Shown: piece after piece, positions 19,601 to 28,249 of the stretch
Position numbering within the stretch: position 1 is the first letter of the stretch
How the letters are laid out: each line of letters starts with the position of its first letter
Assembly (NCBI GenBank): GCA_030428835.1
Contig: JAUIEP010000007.1
Location: forward strand, 1 to 64,000
Reading direction: 5' to 3'
DNA: 64,000 bases
Source: Gammaproteobacteria bacterium
Lineage (GTDB): Bacteria; Pseudomonadota; Gammaproteobacteria; Pseudomonadales; Halieaceae
The notes under the pieces: generated by a model
The model's input: only the letters and a program-made list of their open reading frames with translations
What the model was told of the DNA's origin: nothing
Database searches by the model: none
Translations under genes and position numbers: made by a program

Positions 19601-21201
19601 TGCAACTTCCCCCGCAAACGGCGTTGATCGACCCGGGCAGCCGCGGCTTCCCCGGTAGCTGCCCCACGGTGGTGGACGCGGCGCCCACGGGCAGTCGTCC
19701 CGCCATCGCCCTTGGCACGCCGGAGACGCCGTTCTACAACCAGTCGATCTGGGACAACGGCTATTTCTTCGCTGGACGCCGCCTCTGGAACGGCCTGCGC
19801 TACAGGGACGATGCGGAGCCTGTAACCGCCTGGTCGGGCTGGGTTGTGCCGGATGCCGGTGCGCTGCCGCAGGGGATGGGTTTTGAATTCGACCACGCAC
19901 GCAGTGAACAGCAGGCCGGTCCCGGCAGCGCGCCGGGGGACTGGGCGCTGCAGGCTATCGGGTTGCCTGAACAGCCGCCCGCGGTGCGGCGCAATGTTGT
20001 GGTGGCGGTGATCGACACCGGCCTCGCCTGGGCGCACCCTGACCTGCGTAAGGACAGCGTCTGGATCAACGAGGACGAGGTGCCGGGCAACTACTCGGAC
20101 GACGACGGCAACGGCTACATCGACGACGTGCTGGGCTGGAACTTCGTGGACGACAACAACCTGCCCTGGGACCTGGACGGCCACGGCACCCTTGTCGCCG
20201 GGATCATCGCGGCGGACGCGAGCAACGATGCGGGCATACGCGGCATCAACTCGAACGTGAAGATCATGCCGCTGCGTGCGCTCGACGCGCGGGGTGACTC
20301 GCGCGCCTCACTGGTCAGCGAAGCCATTGTCTACGCGGCGGATAACGGCGCCCAGGTCATCAACCTCAGCGTGGGCGGCGAAAACCTCAGCAAGACGGAA
20401 CAGATCGCGATCGACTACGCGACGAAGCACGGGGCGCTGGTGGTGGTCGCCGCCGGTAACCAGGGCAAGCCGGTGGAGCGCTACGGTCCGGCCGGTGCGT
20501 CCGGCGTGCTCACCGTCGCCGCATCGGGCCGCGACGGCGAGCGCCTCGCCCTGTCCAATTACGGCTCGCGCGTCGACATACTCGCGCCGGGCGAGGACAT
20601 TGTCGGGCTGCGCGCAATGGGCACCGACCTCATGGCCAAGTTCAATTCTCCCACGTATAAGTCAGGCGACAATATTGTGGGCGAGGACCGCGCCTACTAC
20701 CGCGCCACCGGCACCTCCTTTGCCGCGCCGCTCGTCAGCGGCGTGGCCTCACTGCTGCTCGCGGCGAACGATGACCTGGCGCCGCGGGACGCCGGGCGCA
20801 TGTTGTTGCAGTCCGCCACCGAGGCCGGCGCGCCGGGTGTCGACCACCTCACGGGCTACGGCCTGCTGAATGCGCGCGCCGCGCTGGCGGCCGACCCGGG
20901 GTTTTTCATCGAGGCACTGATCGCCGGCGTTGCCGTGGCGGCGCGTGACGGGAAGCAGGTACTCTTGGTGCAGGGCAGCGCCGACGCAGATGACTTCCGT
21001 CGCGCGCGCATCAGTATCGGCAAGGGAGAGTCACCCGCGAAGTGGCAGGAGGTCGGCGGGCTCAAGGCGCCCGCGCAGGGTGAAATCGCCGTCATACCGG
21101 CGGCGAGTTTTGCGGGCGCAGCGCTGTGGGTCATCCGCCTGGAGGTCGAGCACGACAACGGTCGCACCCGGGAGTACCGCTTCAGGCTCGACCTGGGCTG
21201 A
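16639..21201 (+). CDS. Secreted kinase-like / subtilisin (S8) chimeric protein
   Basis: A 1520-residue exported protein with an N-terminal signal peptide (about 1-29) behind AAGGGG. Residues about 155-260 form a coiled coil. Residues about 660-830 look like a protein-kinase fold: a Gly-rich strand, K696 in YVIKI, a catalytic-loop motif D804-N-K-G-D-N809 with the spacing of HRDLKPEN, and D827 in KDGG at the DFG position. Residues about 1115-1430 are a subtilase with Asp1126 (IDTG), His1182 (GHGT) and Ser1360 (GTSFAAP). The protease calls are secure; the kinase call rests on motifs and may be wrong. About 90 further residues form a beta-rich tail. Its stop codon abuts the convergent M23 gene's stop with no gap. 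Confidence 0.82.
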   Translation: MPRSRATAAVVRRCAALLVALCCTAAVVAQPALPPDFPTDPEAIADYLDAIIDPAVAGPEKFDRRDEIWDALPMATRDAVNRVYAERDEKQYQLLVNGSGEPPQAIALSGEEWAEITADFFINALIAEAQAGGELSVLAQIGDDLYKQRLYYGSQIQALAEDYAALDEKRQLLEADKFILEGDLMLDQRGDSVLDNLFEAVESVSSEDDLLNRIATLDTQILALEGQLAETQDALSTLVAEAEGAEAALVNRGITDNPELLAAEEQRRFQEAVGLVQALQTKQAQYVAGQKVFDAAQAGLEAQLEYATENGLDTAPFEARAEQLQLSEDMFVESMQVQIAGAGSRLQNTLGRNALQNIGVTTVADLVGGVVEQGLDPAVVLGSVDAQLVMAFEQSALRQALGESDLHAFGMADFAAEVGRTYVESWTSPEEYYTRLGYYGLGLAAAGKDTAVDMYHLTQTAVEAYNESLEATVNYGFAAAGSDFRLDVFGDETLTEFAGWGNALLNVDSKKIYNTTQGVTTALDRYVSQQAASGKAGANNMTYYVGYGTFMVTGAEEGIAKLAVLGSRYVKGVQMAQKLKRAEQLATLSGDTSRFGSAVADAAGGRRAADAASAVPDAPTGTAGTRAPPTPEPPNLTPISIDPRKMTAKVDAEGNLILQRLGGKPVNLGRPKWSGGFTDTYEIPASIAGGEGYVIKITRGPGGPAENTALDILDAAANDDFGIQVINSLDPAIASAPKVLRRYRISGSGIDFDGAIVSVVQRADELDFGDVLKKRALKDMTPLEAAAFTRFTRALADRGYVWLDNKGDNFAFIYNADGSIRGIKVKDGGGMVKMKSPAAAHALRQDLDNPTRFFEEMQAVTSDPAEMARAMRFKLDEFHGPNVDWDFVEQVTGRRYGSLGDEFPYLPFSGVVYPELRKATAADAVTDLAGGASMSLPAPGGAMAGGAGCAPGVRVPIRYPIPSIFPSGEFPDWAMGLHIPIDRMPEYLQLPPQTALIDPGSRGFPGSCPTVVDAAPTGSRPAIALGTPETPFYNQSIWDNGYFFAGRRLWNGLRYRDDAEPVTAWSGWVVPDAGALPQGMGFEFDHARSEQQAGPGSAPGDWALQAIGLPEQPPAVRRNVVVAVIDTGLAWAHPDLRKDSVWINEDEVPGNYSDDDGNGYIDDVLGWNFVDDNNLPWDLDGHGTLVAGIIAADASNDAGIRGINSNVKIMPLRALDARGDSRASLVSEAIVYAADNGAQVINLSVGGENLSKTEQIAIDYATKHGALVVVAAGNQGKPVERYGPAGASGVLTVAASGRDGERLALSNYGSRVDILAPGEDIVGLRAMGTDLMAKFNSPTYKSGDNIVGEDRAYYRATGTSFAAPLVSGVASLLLAANDDLAPRDAGRMLLQSATEAGAPGVDHLTGYGLLNARAALAADPGFFIEALIAGVAVAARDGKQVLLVQGSADADDFRRARISIGKGESPAKWQEVGGLKAPAQGEIAVIPAASFAGAALWVIRLEVEHDNGRTREYRFRLDLG

Positions 21202-22299
21202 TCAGCAGCCGGGCGTCTGTACCTCGCAAGTCGGCGAGCAGCCGTCGCCGGCGGAAAGGTTGCCGTCGTCACATTCCTCGCCGCATTCCACGCGGCCGTT
21301 GCCGCAGGCGAGCCACAGCGGCGCCGTGCGCGACTCCGCCTGGGGGTTTTCGTTTGGGTCCGCCCAGGGGTCGTTGCCGTGGCCGCTCCAGCCGTACGGG
21401 TCGATGACTTTGCTGCCGGCCGCCTCGGCGCCCTCGAGCGGGTCGTAGACCCTGGTCTCGAAGTGCAGGTGCGGCAACAGGGTTCCGGCGTTGCCCACGC
21501 GCGCCACCAGTTGCCCCGCCACCACGGGTGCGCACTGACCCGGCAGGAGATCGGCGAGATTGCCGCCGTGGACGTCCTGGCCGTCGAGGTCCGACGCGTG
21601 CAGGTACCAGCTCGCGTAGCCACGGCCCGCAAAGGTGCCGTGGTCGATGTAGAACGTGTGGAACGCGTCCCAGGCGCTCGGCGCGCCGAAATGCCCGTTG
21701 ATCGGGTCGTCGAGCGCTTTGCACAGCATGCCGTCCCGGCCGGCGACCAGCGCGGTCGCCGCCGGGTAGTTGTAGTCGTAGCCCGCGTGCCCGGCGTAGT
21801 ACAGGTACTCGGGCCCGAACGGGCTGGCGTACGTGCCGTTGACGACGAACGGCGTGCCGGCCGGGTTGCGGAAGGCACACTGGCAGTTGCCGAAGTAACA
21901 GCCGGGCAGTGTCGGCTGTGTGGGACAGAACACCGCGTTCGCGTCGCGTGCCGCGGATTCGCCCGTGTAGGCGGTGATGTCGGTGTCGCAGCAACGCGTG
22001 TAGAACGGGTCCGTGTGATCCAGCGTGGAGATGACCTCGGCGGTGTACGCGGTCAGGTCGGGCAGGCCGATGACGAATCTTTCAAGGTGAAAGGCCGGTA
22101 CGCAGACACCGGTGCCGCAGCCCTGCGCGCCGTGGCAGACCTCCGCGGCAGAGCAGTCGCCGTCCTGGTTGCACGCTGTCGCGGCCTGCGCGCCGGTTGT
22201 GGCCAGGCCCAGCCACAGCAGTGCGACGAGGCCTGTCGGGATGTGCCGGAACCGCCGGTTGCGGCGGCCACCCCGGGGCGTGTTGGATAGAGCCGACAT
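21202..22299 (-). CDS. Secreted Cys-rich M23-family metallopeptidase-like protein
   Basis: A 365-residue protein starting at the ATG ending at 22299, chosen because a signal peptide with an Arg-rich n-region follows; an upstream GTG at 22389 would overlap the neighbouring gene. The central domain has the LytM/M23 pattern: HAGYD, a WYLHAS strand, and HLHFE near the end, which together supply the zinc ligands. Cys-rich modules flank it. The C-terminal one (CGNGRVECGEECDDGN) matches the DUF4215 or Myxococcus Cys-rich repeat type. M23 enzymes cut peptidoglycan cross-bridges or other peptides. Being secreted and disulfide-bonded, it may act outside the cell. It abuts the S8 gene tail to tail. Confidence 0.8.
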   Translation of the reverse strand: MSALSNTPRGGRRNRRFRHIPTGLVALLWLGLATTGAQAATACNQDGDCSAAEVCHGAQGCGTGVCVPAFHLERFVIGLPDLTAYTAEVISTLDHTDPFYTRCCDTDITAYTGESAARDANAVFCPTQPTLPGCYFGNCQCAFRNPAGTPFVVNGTYASPFGPEYLYYAGHAGYDYNYPAATALVAGRDGMLCKALDDPINGHFGAPSAWDAFHTFYIDHGTFAGRGYASWYLHASDLDGQDVHGGNLADLLPGQCAPVVAGQLVARVGNAGTLLPHLHFETRVYDPLEGAEAAGSKVIDPYGWSGHGNDPWADPNENPQAESRTAPLWLACGNGRVECGEECDDGNLSAGDGCSPTCEVQTPGC

Positions 22300-22337
22300 G
22301 GAACAACTGTTGCGCGCGAACCCGCACCCGTCAAGCG

Positions 22338-23144
22338 CTAGCTGCCGGCGAGGTGGTGAATGGCGCGCAGCCAGATGGTGGTGAGACACTGGTCGTCAGC
22401 CGCGTCGAACAGGTTGACCTCGGCGTCGAAGAACCCGTGGCCCTTTTTCTCGAACAGGTCGAGCACCGCCATCTCCGCGATGATGTCGGTGCCCGGCGCG
22501 ATCGCGCGGTAGTTCTGCGAGCGGGTTTCGAGATGCACCCACGGATTCATGTGCGCGTTGCCCGCGGCGATGAAGTTGGACAGCCCGAGGATGAAGCTCA
22601 TGTTGGCGCATGCGTTGTCGCCGCGCAGCAACCCGGGCATGGCCGCGGGGTCGCGCAGGTAGCTGGCCATCTTGTGCGCACCGCCCCAGTGGTAGAGATA
22701 CGCCTTGCAGCCATCCTCGCGCAGTTGCTGCCAGACGGCGGAGGAGGAGCGCGGCGGCGTATAGTCGCGCTCCGCCAGCGCGTCGCCGCGGCGCTCCGGC
22801 GGCCCGGGTGGCGTTGCCGTCACGCCGACGCTGGCCTCGGCGCTGACGACGTCCGCGCCGCGCAGCAGTCGCGCGCGGTACGCAGACCCGGACTGCTCGT
22901 CGATTACAACGCGGAATGCCTCGCCGTCGTACAGCGGCGAGCCCACCTTGACGTGGGCGTGGCCGCGTTGCAGGAAGTCCTCGCCCCAGTGCGCCACGGC
23001 GGGGTGGGTGAGATAGGCGGAGATCGTGACACCCGGCACGAGCCCGCCCTCGAACCCGTACTTCTGCGCGAGCTCGTCACCGTGGATCTGGTTGTCGGAC
23101 CCCGGGTCCTGGTTGAAAGCGGTGGCACTCCAGTTCTCGATCAC
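22338..23144 (-). CDS. MaoC-like hotdog-fold protein
   Basis: A 268-residue protein with a GTG start behind AGGGGG. The segment QIHGDELAQKYGFEGGLVPG resembles the hydratase motif of MaoC dehydratases, where Asp and His act on an enoyl thioester; a second hotdog-like half follows at about 150-260. It could hydrate an enoyl-CoA or simply bind acyl chains. It is divergent from the CFA synthase-like gene with 121 bases between them, so the two may share a regulator. No closer function is recognised. Confidence 0.6.
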   Translation of the reverse strand: MIENWSATAFNQDPGSDNQIHGDELAQKYGFEGGLVPGVTISAYLTHPAVAHWGEDFLQRGHAHVKVGSPLYDGEAFRVVIDEQSGSAYRARLLRGADVVSAEASVGVTATPPGPPERRGDALAERDYTPPRSSSAVWQQLREDGCKAYLYHWGGAHKMASYLRDPAAMPGLLRGDNACANMSFILGLSNFIAAGNAHMNPWVHLETRSQNYRAIAPGTDIIAEMAVLDLFEKKGHGFFDAEVNLFDAADDQCLTTIWLRAIHHLAGS

Positions 23145-23265
23145 AACCTGACATCCCCCTGCGAGCGACTATGCTTTACCTTGGACTGCGCACCCGGGCG
23201 AGGTCAAGCGCGCGGCTTTGATCCGCGCTCCGGCGTGCGGCGTACACCCGGCAGGAGGAGACACT

Positions 23266-24306
23266 ATGCTGACCATTGAGCTGAGCGAGCGGGGCATGAT
23301 CCCGGACCCCCTGATGCGCTGGGGCATGCGCCGCCTGATGGCCGAGCGTCTCGAGAATGAGTCCCTCGACCGCGGCGAGCGGGAGTTCGCCGCGTACCAG
23401 GCCCGCCTGCAGGCGCTGCGCGAAAGTCCCGTCGCGGAGGAGGTGGACAAGGCCAATGAACAGCACTACGAGGTGCCCGCCGCGTTCTTTCGCGCGGTCC
23501 TCGGCCGGCACCTGAAGTACAGCTCCTGCTACTGGGAGGGCGCCAACGGCGAGACGCTGGCGAGCCTGGATGAGGCGGAGGCGCGCATGCTGGAGCTGAC
23601 CTGCGAGCGCGCCGGGCTGGAAGATGGGCAGGACATCCTCGAGCTGGGTTGCGGCTGGGGTTCCATTACCCTGTGGATGGCCAGCCATTACCCCGGCAGC
23701 CGCATCACCGCGGTCTCCAACTCCGCCTCGCAACGCGAGTACATCCTGGGCGAGTGCGAGCGCCGCGGCCTGCACAATGTCACCGTCATCACGGCCGACG
23801 TGAACGCGTTCCAGCCACAGGGCGCTTACGACCGCGTCGTCTCGGTGGAGATGTTCGAGCACGTGAAAAACTACCAGGTGCTGCTGGCGCGCATCGCCTC
23901 CTGGCTGCGCCCCGGGGGCAAGCTCTTCGTGCATATCTTCTGCCACCGCAACCTCCTGTACCCGTTTACCGTGGAGGGTGAAAGTGACTGGATGGCGAAG
24001 TACTTCTTTACCGGCGGCCTGATGCCCTCGGAGAACACGCTGCTCAACTTCCAGCAGGACCTGCGTATCGAGGCGCAGTGGCGCGTGCCTGGCGAACACT
24101 ACGAGCGCACGTCCAACGCGTGGCTCGCCAACCTGGATGAACACCACGACGAGGTGCTGGCCGTGATGCGCGAGACGTACGGTGACGCCGAGGCGAAGCG
24201 CTGGCTGAATCGCTGGCGTATGTTCTTCCTCGCGGTGGCGGAGCTGTTCGGCTACCGGGGCGGTACCGAGTGGTTCGTGGCGCACTACCGCTTCGTTCGG
24301 CCCTGA
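23266..24306 (+). CDS. Cyclopropane-fatty-acid synthase family methyltransferase
   Basis: A 347-residue SAM-dependent enzyme of the CFA synthase family. The start has AGGAGG at 23253-23258. The substrate-side signature SSCYW is at about 86-90, followed by the SAM-binding motif LELGCGWG at 125-132 and the acidic strand VVSVEMFEHV. True CFA synthases (about 380 residues) add a methylene to unsaturated phospholipid chains; shorter family members methylate or cyclopropanate other lipids. The proximity of a wax ester synthase and a MaoC-like protein supports a lipid role. It converges with the wax ester synthase gene across 18 bases. Confidence 0.85.
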   Translation: MLTIELSERGMIPDPLMRWGMRRLMAERLENESLDRGEREFAAYQARLQALRESPVAEEVDKANEQHYEVPAAFFRAVLGRHLKYSSCYWEGANGETLASLDEAEARMLELTCERAGLEDGQDILELGCGWGSITLWMASHYPGSRITAVSNSASQREYILGECERRGLHNVTVITADVNAFQPQGAYDRVVSVEMFEHVKNYQVLLARIASWLRPGGKLFVHIFCHRNLLYPFTVEGESDWMAKYFFTGGLMPSENTLLNFQQDLRIEAQWRVPGEHYERTSNAWLANLDEHHDEVLAVMRETYGDAEAKRWLNRWRMFFLAVAELFGYRGGTEWFVAHYRFVRP

Positions 24307-24324
24307 CGTCCCCGGCAACCGGCT

Positions 24325-25722
24325 TCAGGCCGATCTGAATTCCTCCCAGCTTGCTGCCAGCCATTCGCGGTAGGCTGCGCCGTCGCCGACCAGCTCCGCG
24401 GTGCTCAGGAAGCTTATGTTGACCTGCTCCGGCGTGCTCGACACGGTGTGGAACAGGCCCGAGTTCGGGGCCAGCGGGCCGAAACCCAGGTAATCGATCT
24501 GCGGCGCGTCGCCCAGGTAGAGCGGCTGTTGCGGCCCCGGGACATTGGTAACCACTGTATTGACCGACGGCGCGAGGTCGTTGATGCGGCCCGACGATAT
24601 GAGCCACTCGCCCAGCCAGATGATGAGCGCGGGGTGAATCTCGTCGAGCAGCTCGAGCATGGCCTGCGAGTTCGAGCTGCCGCTGTCCTTCCTGCCGCGC
24701 CGCGCCTGCGCGTGGATCTTGCGCAGGCGCTCCCGCGCATCGGTCACGTCGGTGCCCAGCGGCACGCGCGCGACGCTCACCCGGTTGCCGAGGCTGCCGT
24801 TCTCGTCGCCGCCGCGTATGCTGATCGGCATCAGGGCGCACAGGCTGTCCGCGGGCAGTTCCGACGCCTCCAGCAGGAAGCCGCGCAGGGCGCCGCCGAT
24901 GACACACATGGCGATGTCGTTGATCGTGCACCGGTGTTTCTTCTCCAGTTTGCGCAGGGTCGGCATGTCCATCCTGAGGTGACCCACGACCCGGTCCGCC
25001 GCGACGTCGCGGTTGAAGTAGCAGTCGGGCACGGCAATGCCCTCGCCGTCGTCACGCTTGAATAACTGCGGCGCGAGCTTCAGCAAAGTACCCGCGAGGT
25101 CGAAGGGGCGCTCCACGTTGTGCCACCACGCGCGGCCGTACTTCTGCAGGAGTGACGGCGCGGTGAAGTCATCGGAAGGATCTTCCGCCTCGCCCGGTGC
25201 CGCGGCCAGCATCGGGCCTCCGGGCTCGGTGTTGTGCAGGCTGTTGAACAGGCGCAGTGCGCCTTTGCCGTCGAACACGCTGTGGTGGATCTTGATAAAG
25301 GTGGCGGCCGCGCCGCGCGGCACACCGTCCAGGTTGTCCAGTCCCTCGACGAACATCGACTCCCACAGCGGGCGGTTGGTGTCCAGCGGCCGCGCGTGGA
25401 ATTCACCGAACAGGCGGTACAGCGCGGCCCAGTCGCGGCGCTTGGGCAGGGCCACGTGGGTCAGGTGGCGGTTGATGCTGAACTGTTCGTCCTCCACCCA
25501 GTAGGCGCGGTCGAGGTGCAGCGGCAGGCGCTCGACCCTGCAGCGCAGGATCGGGAAGTGCCTGTCTGCGAGGACGGCGAGGCGCGCCTCGATCTCGTCG
25601 CGCAGCCGGTCGGTGCCGCGCTTGCCCCCGGTGTCGTAGATGATCACCGCCGACATGTGCAGGGGCAGGTTGGGCAGTTCCCCCTCGATCATGAGGTTGT
25701 CGAGTGCGCTGAGCTGTTGCAT
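24325..25722 (-). CDS. Wax ester synthase / diacylglycerol acyltransferase (WS/DGAT)
   Basis: A 465-residue acyltransferase that condenses acyl-CoA with a fatty alcohol or diacylglycerol to make storage lipids. The active-site motif HHxxxDG is intact as HHSVFDG at 146-152, and the conserved PLW stretch and a C-terminal NVPGP motif are present. The start ending at 25722 has GGGAG and begins with the conserved MQQLSALDNLM; an upstream ATG at 25809 adds 29 unlikely residues. It follows the YfhO-like gene after 120 bases on the same strand. Marine gammaproteobacteria commonly carry such enzymes. Confidence 0.93.
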   Translation of the reverse strand: MQQLSALDNLMIEGELPNLPLHMSAVIIYDTGGKRGTDRLRDEIEARLAVLADRHFPILRCRVERLPLHLDRAYWVEDEQFSINRHLTHVALPKRRDWAALYRLFGEFHARPLDTNRPLWESMFVEGLDNLDGVPRGAAATFIKIHHSVFDGKGALRLFNSLHNTEPGGPMLAAAPGEAEDPSDDFTAPSLLQKYGRAWWHNVERPFDLAGTLLKLAPQLFKRDDGEGIAVPDCYFNRDVAADRVVGHLRMDMPTLRKLEKKHRCTINDIAMCVIGGALRGFLLEASELPADSLCALMPISIRGGDENGSLGNRVSVARVPLGTDVTDARERLRKIHAQARRGRKDSGSSNSQAMLELLDEIHPALIIWLGEWLISSGRINDLAPSVNTVVTNVPGPQQPLYLGDAPQIDYLGFGPLAPNSGLFHTVSSTPEQVNISFLSTAELVGDGAAYREWLAASWEEFRSA

Positions 25723-25842
25723 TGCCGGAAGCTCCCGTCGGACCAGGCTCCGGGGCGGGTCCACCCGCCCGTCATCCCGAAAGGCTAGCGCCCCGTCGGC
25801 CGCGCGCATTGATCCAGACGGGTAAAACCGTGAATCCGGTGG

Positions 25843-28140
25843 CTAGCGCGCGACCCGGTCAGCGCGCTTTCGGGCCAGGAGTGCCACCAGGATCACCAGG
25901 CTGGCCAGGGTGACGCCGAACCCGATGTAGAGGCTGGTCGGTCGGTAGCGAAATACGAGGGTGTGCTTGCCGGGCGGCGCCGCCACGGCGCGAAAGAGCG
26001 AGTTGGCGCGGTAGATCGGCACCTCGGCGCCGTCGAGTGTCGCCACCCAGCCGGGGTAGTACGCGTCGTTCAGTACCACGATGGCGTGGTCGCGCAGGTC
26101 GGCGGACAACACGACCTCGTTGGCAGAGTACTGTTCGATCCGTACGCTGCCGGTCCGCCCCTCCCGGGTCCGCGGCGGAAACCCCGGCCTTTCGCCCTCG
26201 ATGACGACCGTGTCGCCCGCGACCGGCCGCGTGGCGCGAATGGCGGCCAGCGATTCCTCCTCCGAGCTGGTTGTCACGTAGTGGCCGACGGCGTAGGCGC
26301 GCGGCAACGCGCCCTGCAGTTCCCGGACGTTGTCGCCGACGACCACGTAGCGCAGCGAAGCGAGTTCGAGAATCCCGCGTTCCTTGAGCACCGACTTCAG
26401 CAGCCCCCGCGAGAAGTAACCATAGAAGCGTTGCAGCGGCGAGCGCGCCACCAGCTCGTCGAACTTCTCCGGACCGAGCATGTAGCGCACGTAGTTTTCC
26501 CAGCGGGCGGTGGTCAGCCCTATGTAGGCGTCGATACTCGGCAACCGGTACTTCGGCCCCAGGTTCGCCAGGGTGCCCGCAGCCACCGGCCCGTGCTCCT
26601 GGAAGACCACGCGATACCCGTCGACGTTGTCGCCCAGCGCGGCGCGCGCCGGCGCCACCAGGCCGCTGTCGTCCGGGTGCAGGGCCGGCACCAGGAAGCG
26701 GTGTTGTCGGTGGTAGCTGATATCCACGACCGCGAGCAGCACCAGCAACGCGGCGCAGCGCAGTACGACGCGCGCGTTGAGCCTGCCGCTGGTAGCAACC
26801 AGCACCAGCGTGGCGCAGGACGCGAAGCCCAGCAGGAAGGCCGGACTCCCGTTCGCGGCATATCCGGCGTAGAGCAGGCACAGGCCGTAGGCGGCGACCA
26901 CGAGCAGCGCGGGCGGGCGCAGTCGCAGCGCGCGCTCGCCCGGCTCCCGCCGCGCGAGCTGCAACAGGTTCGACAGGCCGATACAGCACAACACCACCAG
27001 CACGAACTGCACGTAGCCGGCGGCGCGCCCGTTCACGCGGATCGCGCTGGCGAACGGCAACTTCTGCAGGAGTGCCAGTGCGGGGACCTGGTAGGACAGC
27101 AGGAACAGGCACAGGAAGACGCCCGCGGCGGCCAGCGCGATGGCGCCCGGCCGCGTCTGCCGTGCAGTAAATGCGAGCGGCAGGAACAGCAGGACACCGC
27201 CCAGGTAGGAAATGCCCGCCGGCAGCTTCAGGAAGCTGTTGCCGAAGACATGGGCCATGTCCGTCTGCACGAAGTTACCCAGCAACAACAGCAACGAGAA
27301 GTTCTCCCAGAGCGAGTTCGCATCATATGCGGTGCCGGAGTCGATGTTGCGATACGTGAGGCTGGACAACTCGTAAGCGGGCGCGAGCTGTACGGCGACC
27401 AGGCCGAGCATGAGTACCGCGGCCACGCTTACCATGCCCAGTCGCAGGGCGATGCCTTGTAGCGCGATGCCGCGATAGAGGAAGGCGAGCAGGCAGGCGC
27501 AGTACACCCCCACAACGAGCACCGTGTAAATGAAGTAGTTGGGGAAGCCGCCCAGGAAGCACAGCGCAACGGTCAGGGCGAGGTAGCAGCAGTTGCCGAT
27601 GTCCGGGCTCTGGATAAAGCGGTGACCGCGCCACAGCACGAACGGCAGCATGCAGAAGGAGTAGCCCATGGTCGGGTAGAACGTTTCCGTGAACAGGGCG
27701 AAGGCGAACAGCGCGACGCACAACAGCCTGGCAATCGGCTCCAGCGACAGGTGGCGCACGTAACAGTACATGCCCGCCATGCCCACCGCGACGGTGAGCA
27801 TCTGGATCACGAGTAGGGCCGGGGCGACATCCATCAGCAGCACGAGCCAGGCCAGCGGGAAAAACAGGCCGAGGCCGATCTCCGCGAAGTAGGGTGTGCC
27901 CAGGGAGGTGTAGGGATTCCAGAGCGGCAGTACGCCGGCTTCGGCGCTGGCGCGGGCGTAGCTGAGCAACGGCCAGGCGTGGGTAATGGCGTCGTTGGCG
28001 AGGTTGGGCTGCAGTGAGTCGGTGGCGCCGCTGTACAGGTCGTAGAGCAGCCTGGAAAACAGGAGCGCGAGCCCAAGCAGGACCAGGACGGATTTTATTG
28101 GTTTGCTCAATCTGCGTCCCCAGCAAGGATGATTAATCAT
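25843..28140 (-). CDS. YfhO-like multi-spanning membrane protein
   Basis: A 765-residue integral membrane protein with about twelve hydrophobic segments through residue ~480, then a large soluble domain, then a final helix near the C-terminus. The N-terminal WNPYTSLGTPY stretch and the C-terminal AYYPGWVATLDG motif mark the YfhO family, which has a GT-C-like glycosyltransferase architecture and in Gram-positive bacteria glycosylates lipoteichoic acid. In Gram-negative species the acceptor is unknown. Placed between a B12 radical SAM gene and a wax ester synthase, with a GT2/methyltransferase group opposite, it could add a sugar to an unusual envelope lipid. That is inference. Confidence 0.8.
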   Translation of the reverse strand: MINHPCWGRRLSKPIKSVLVLLGLALLFSRLLYDLYSGATDSLQPNLANDAITHAWPLLSYARASAEAGVLPLWNPYTSLGTPYFAEIGLGLFFPLAWLVLLMDVAPALLVIQMLTVAVGMAGMYCYVRHLSLEPIARLLCVALFAFALFTETFYPTMGYSFCMLPFVLWRGHRFIQSPDIGNCCYLALTVALCFLGGFPNYFIYTVLVVGVYCACLLAFLYRGIALQGIALRLGMVSVAAVLMLGLVAVQLAPAYELSSLTYRNIDSGTAYDANSLWENFSLLLLLGNFVQTDMAHVFGNSFLKLPAGISYLGGVLLFLPLAFTARQTRPGAIALAAAGVFLCLFLLSYQVPALALLQKLPFASAIRVNGRAAGYVQFVLVVLCCIGLSNLLQLARREPGERALRLRPPALLVVAAYGLCLLYAGYAANGSPAFLLGFASCATLVLVATSGRLNARVVLRCAALLVLLAVVDISYHRQHRFLVPALHPDDSGLVAPARAALGDNVDGYRVVFQEHGPVAAGTLANLGPKYRLPSIDAYIGLTTARWENYVRYMLGPEKFDELVARSPLQRFYGYFSRGLLKSVLKERGILELASLRYVVVGDNVRELQGALPRAYAVGHYVTTSSEEESLAAIRATRPVAGDTVVIEGERPGFPPRTREGRTGSVRIEQYSANEVVLSADLRDHAIVVLNDAYYPGWVATLDGAEVPIYRANSLFRAVAAPPGKHTLVFRYRPTSLYIGFGVTLASLVILVALLARKRADRVAR

Positions 28141-28174
28141 CCCCTATCGGGAGTCGCGATTAAAGTCCGGGGTA

Positions 28175-28214
28175 GTTGTTTGCGGTTGTTTGTAGTTGTT
28201 TCTGGTTGCTTTGT
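28175..28214. repeat. Four 10-bp tandem repeats
   Basis: GTTGTTTGCG, GTTGTTTGTA, GTTGTTTCTG and GTTGCTTTGT follow one another exactly every 10 bases between the radical SAM and YfhO genes. The period equals about one helical turn, so on the minus strand the AAC/AAA tracts face the same side, a pattern linked to DNA bending. It may be part of a leader or promoter for the YfhO-like gene, or merely slippage. Confidence 0.6.
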
Positions 28215-28249
28215 GAAGGCCGCCCGCTCGCGCTGGGAGGGGTATCGGC

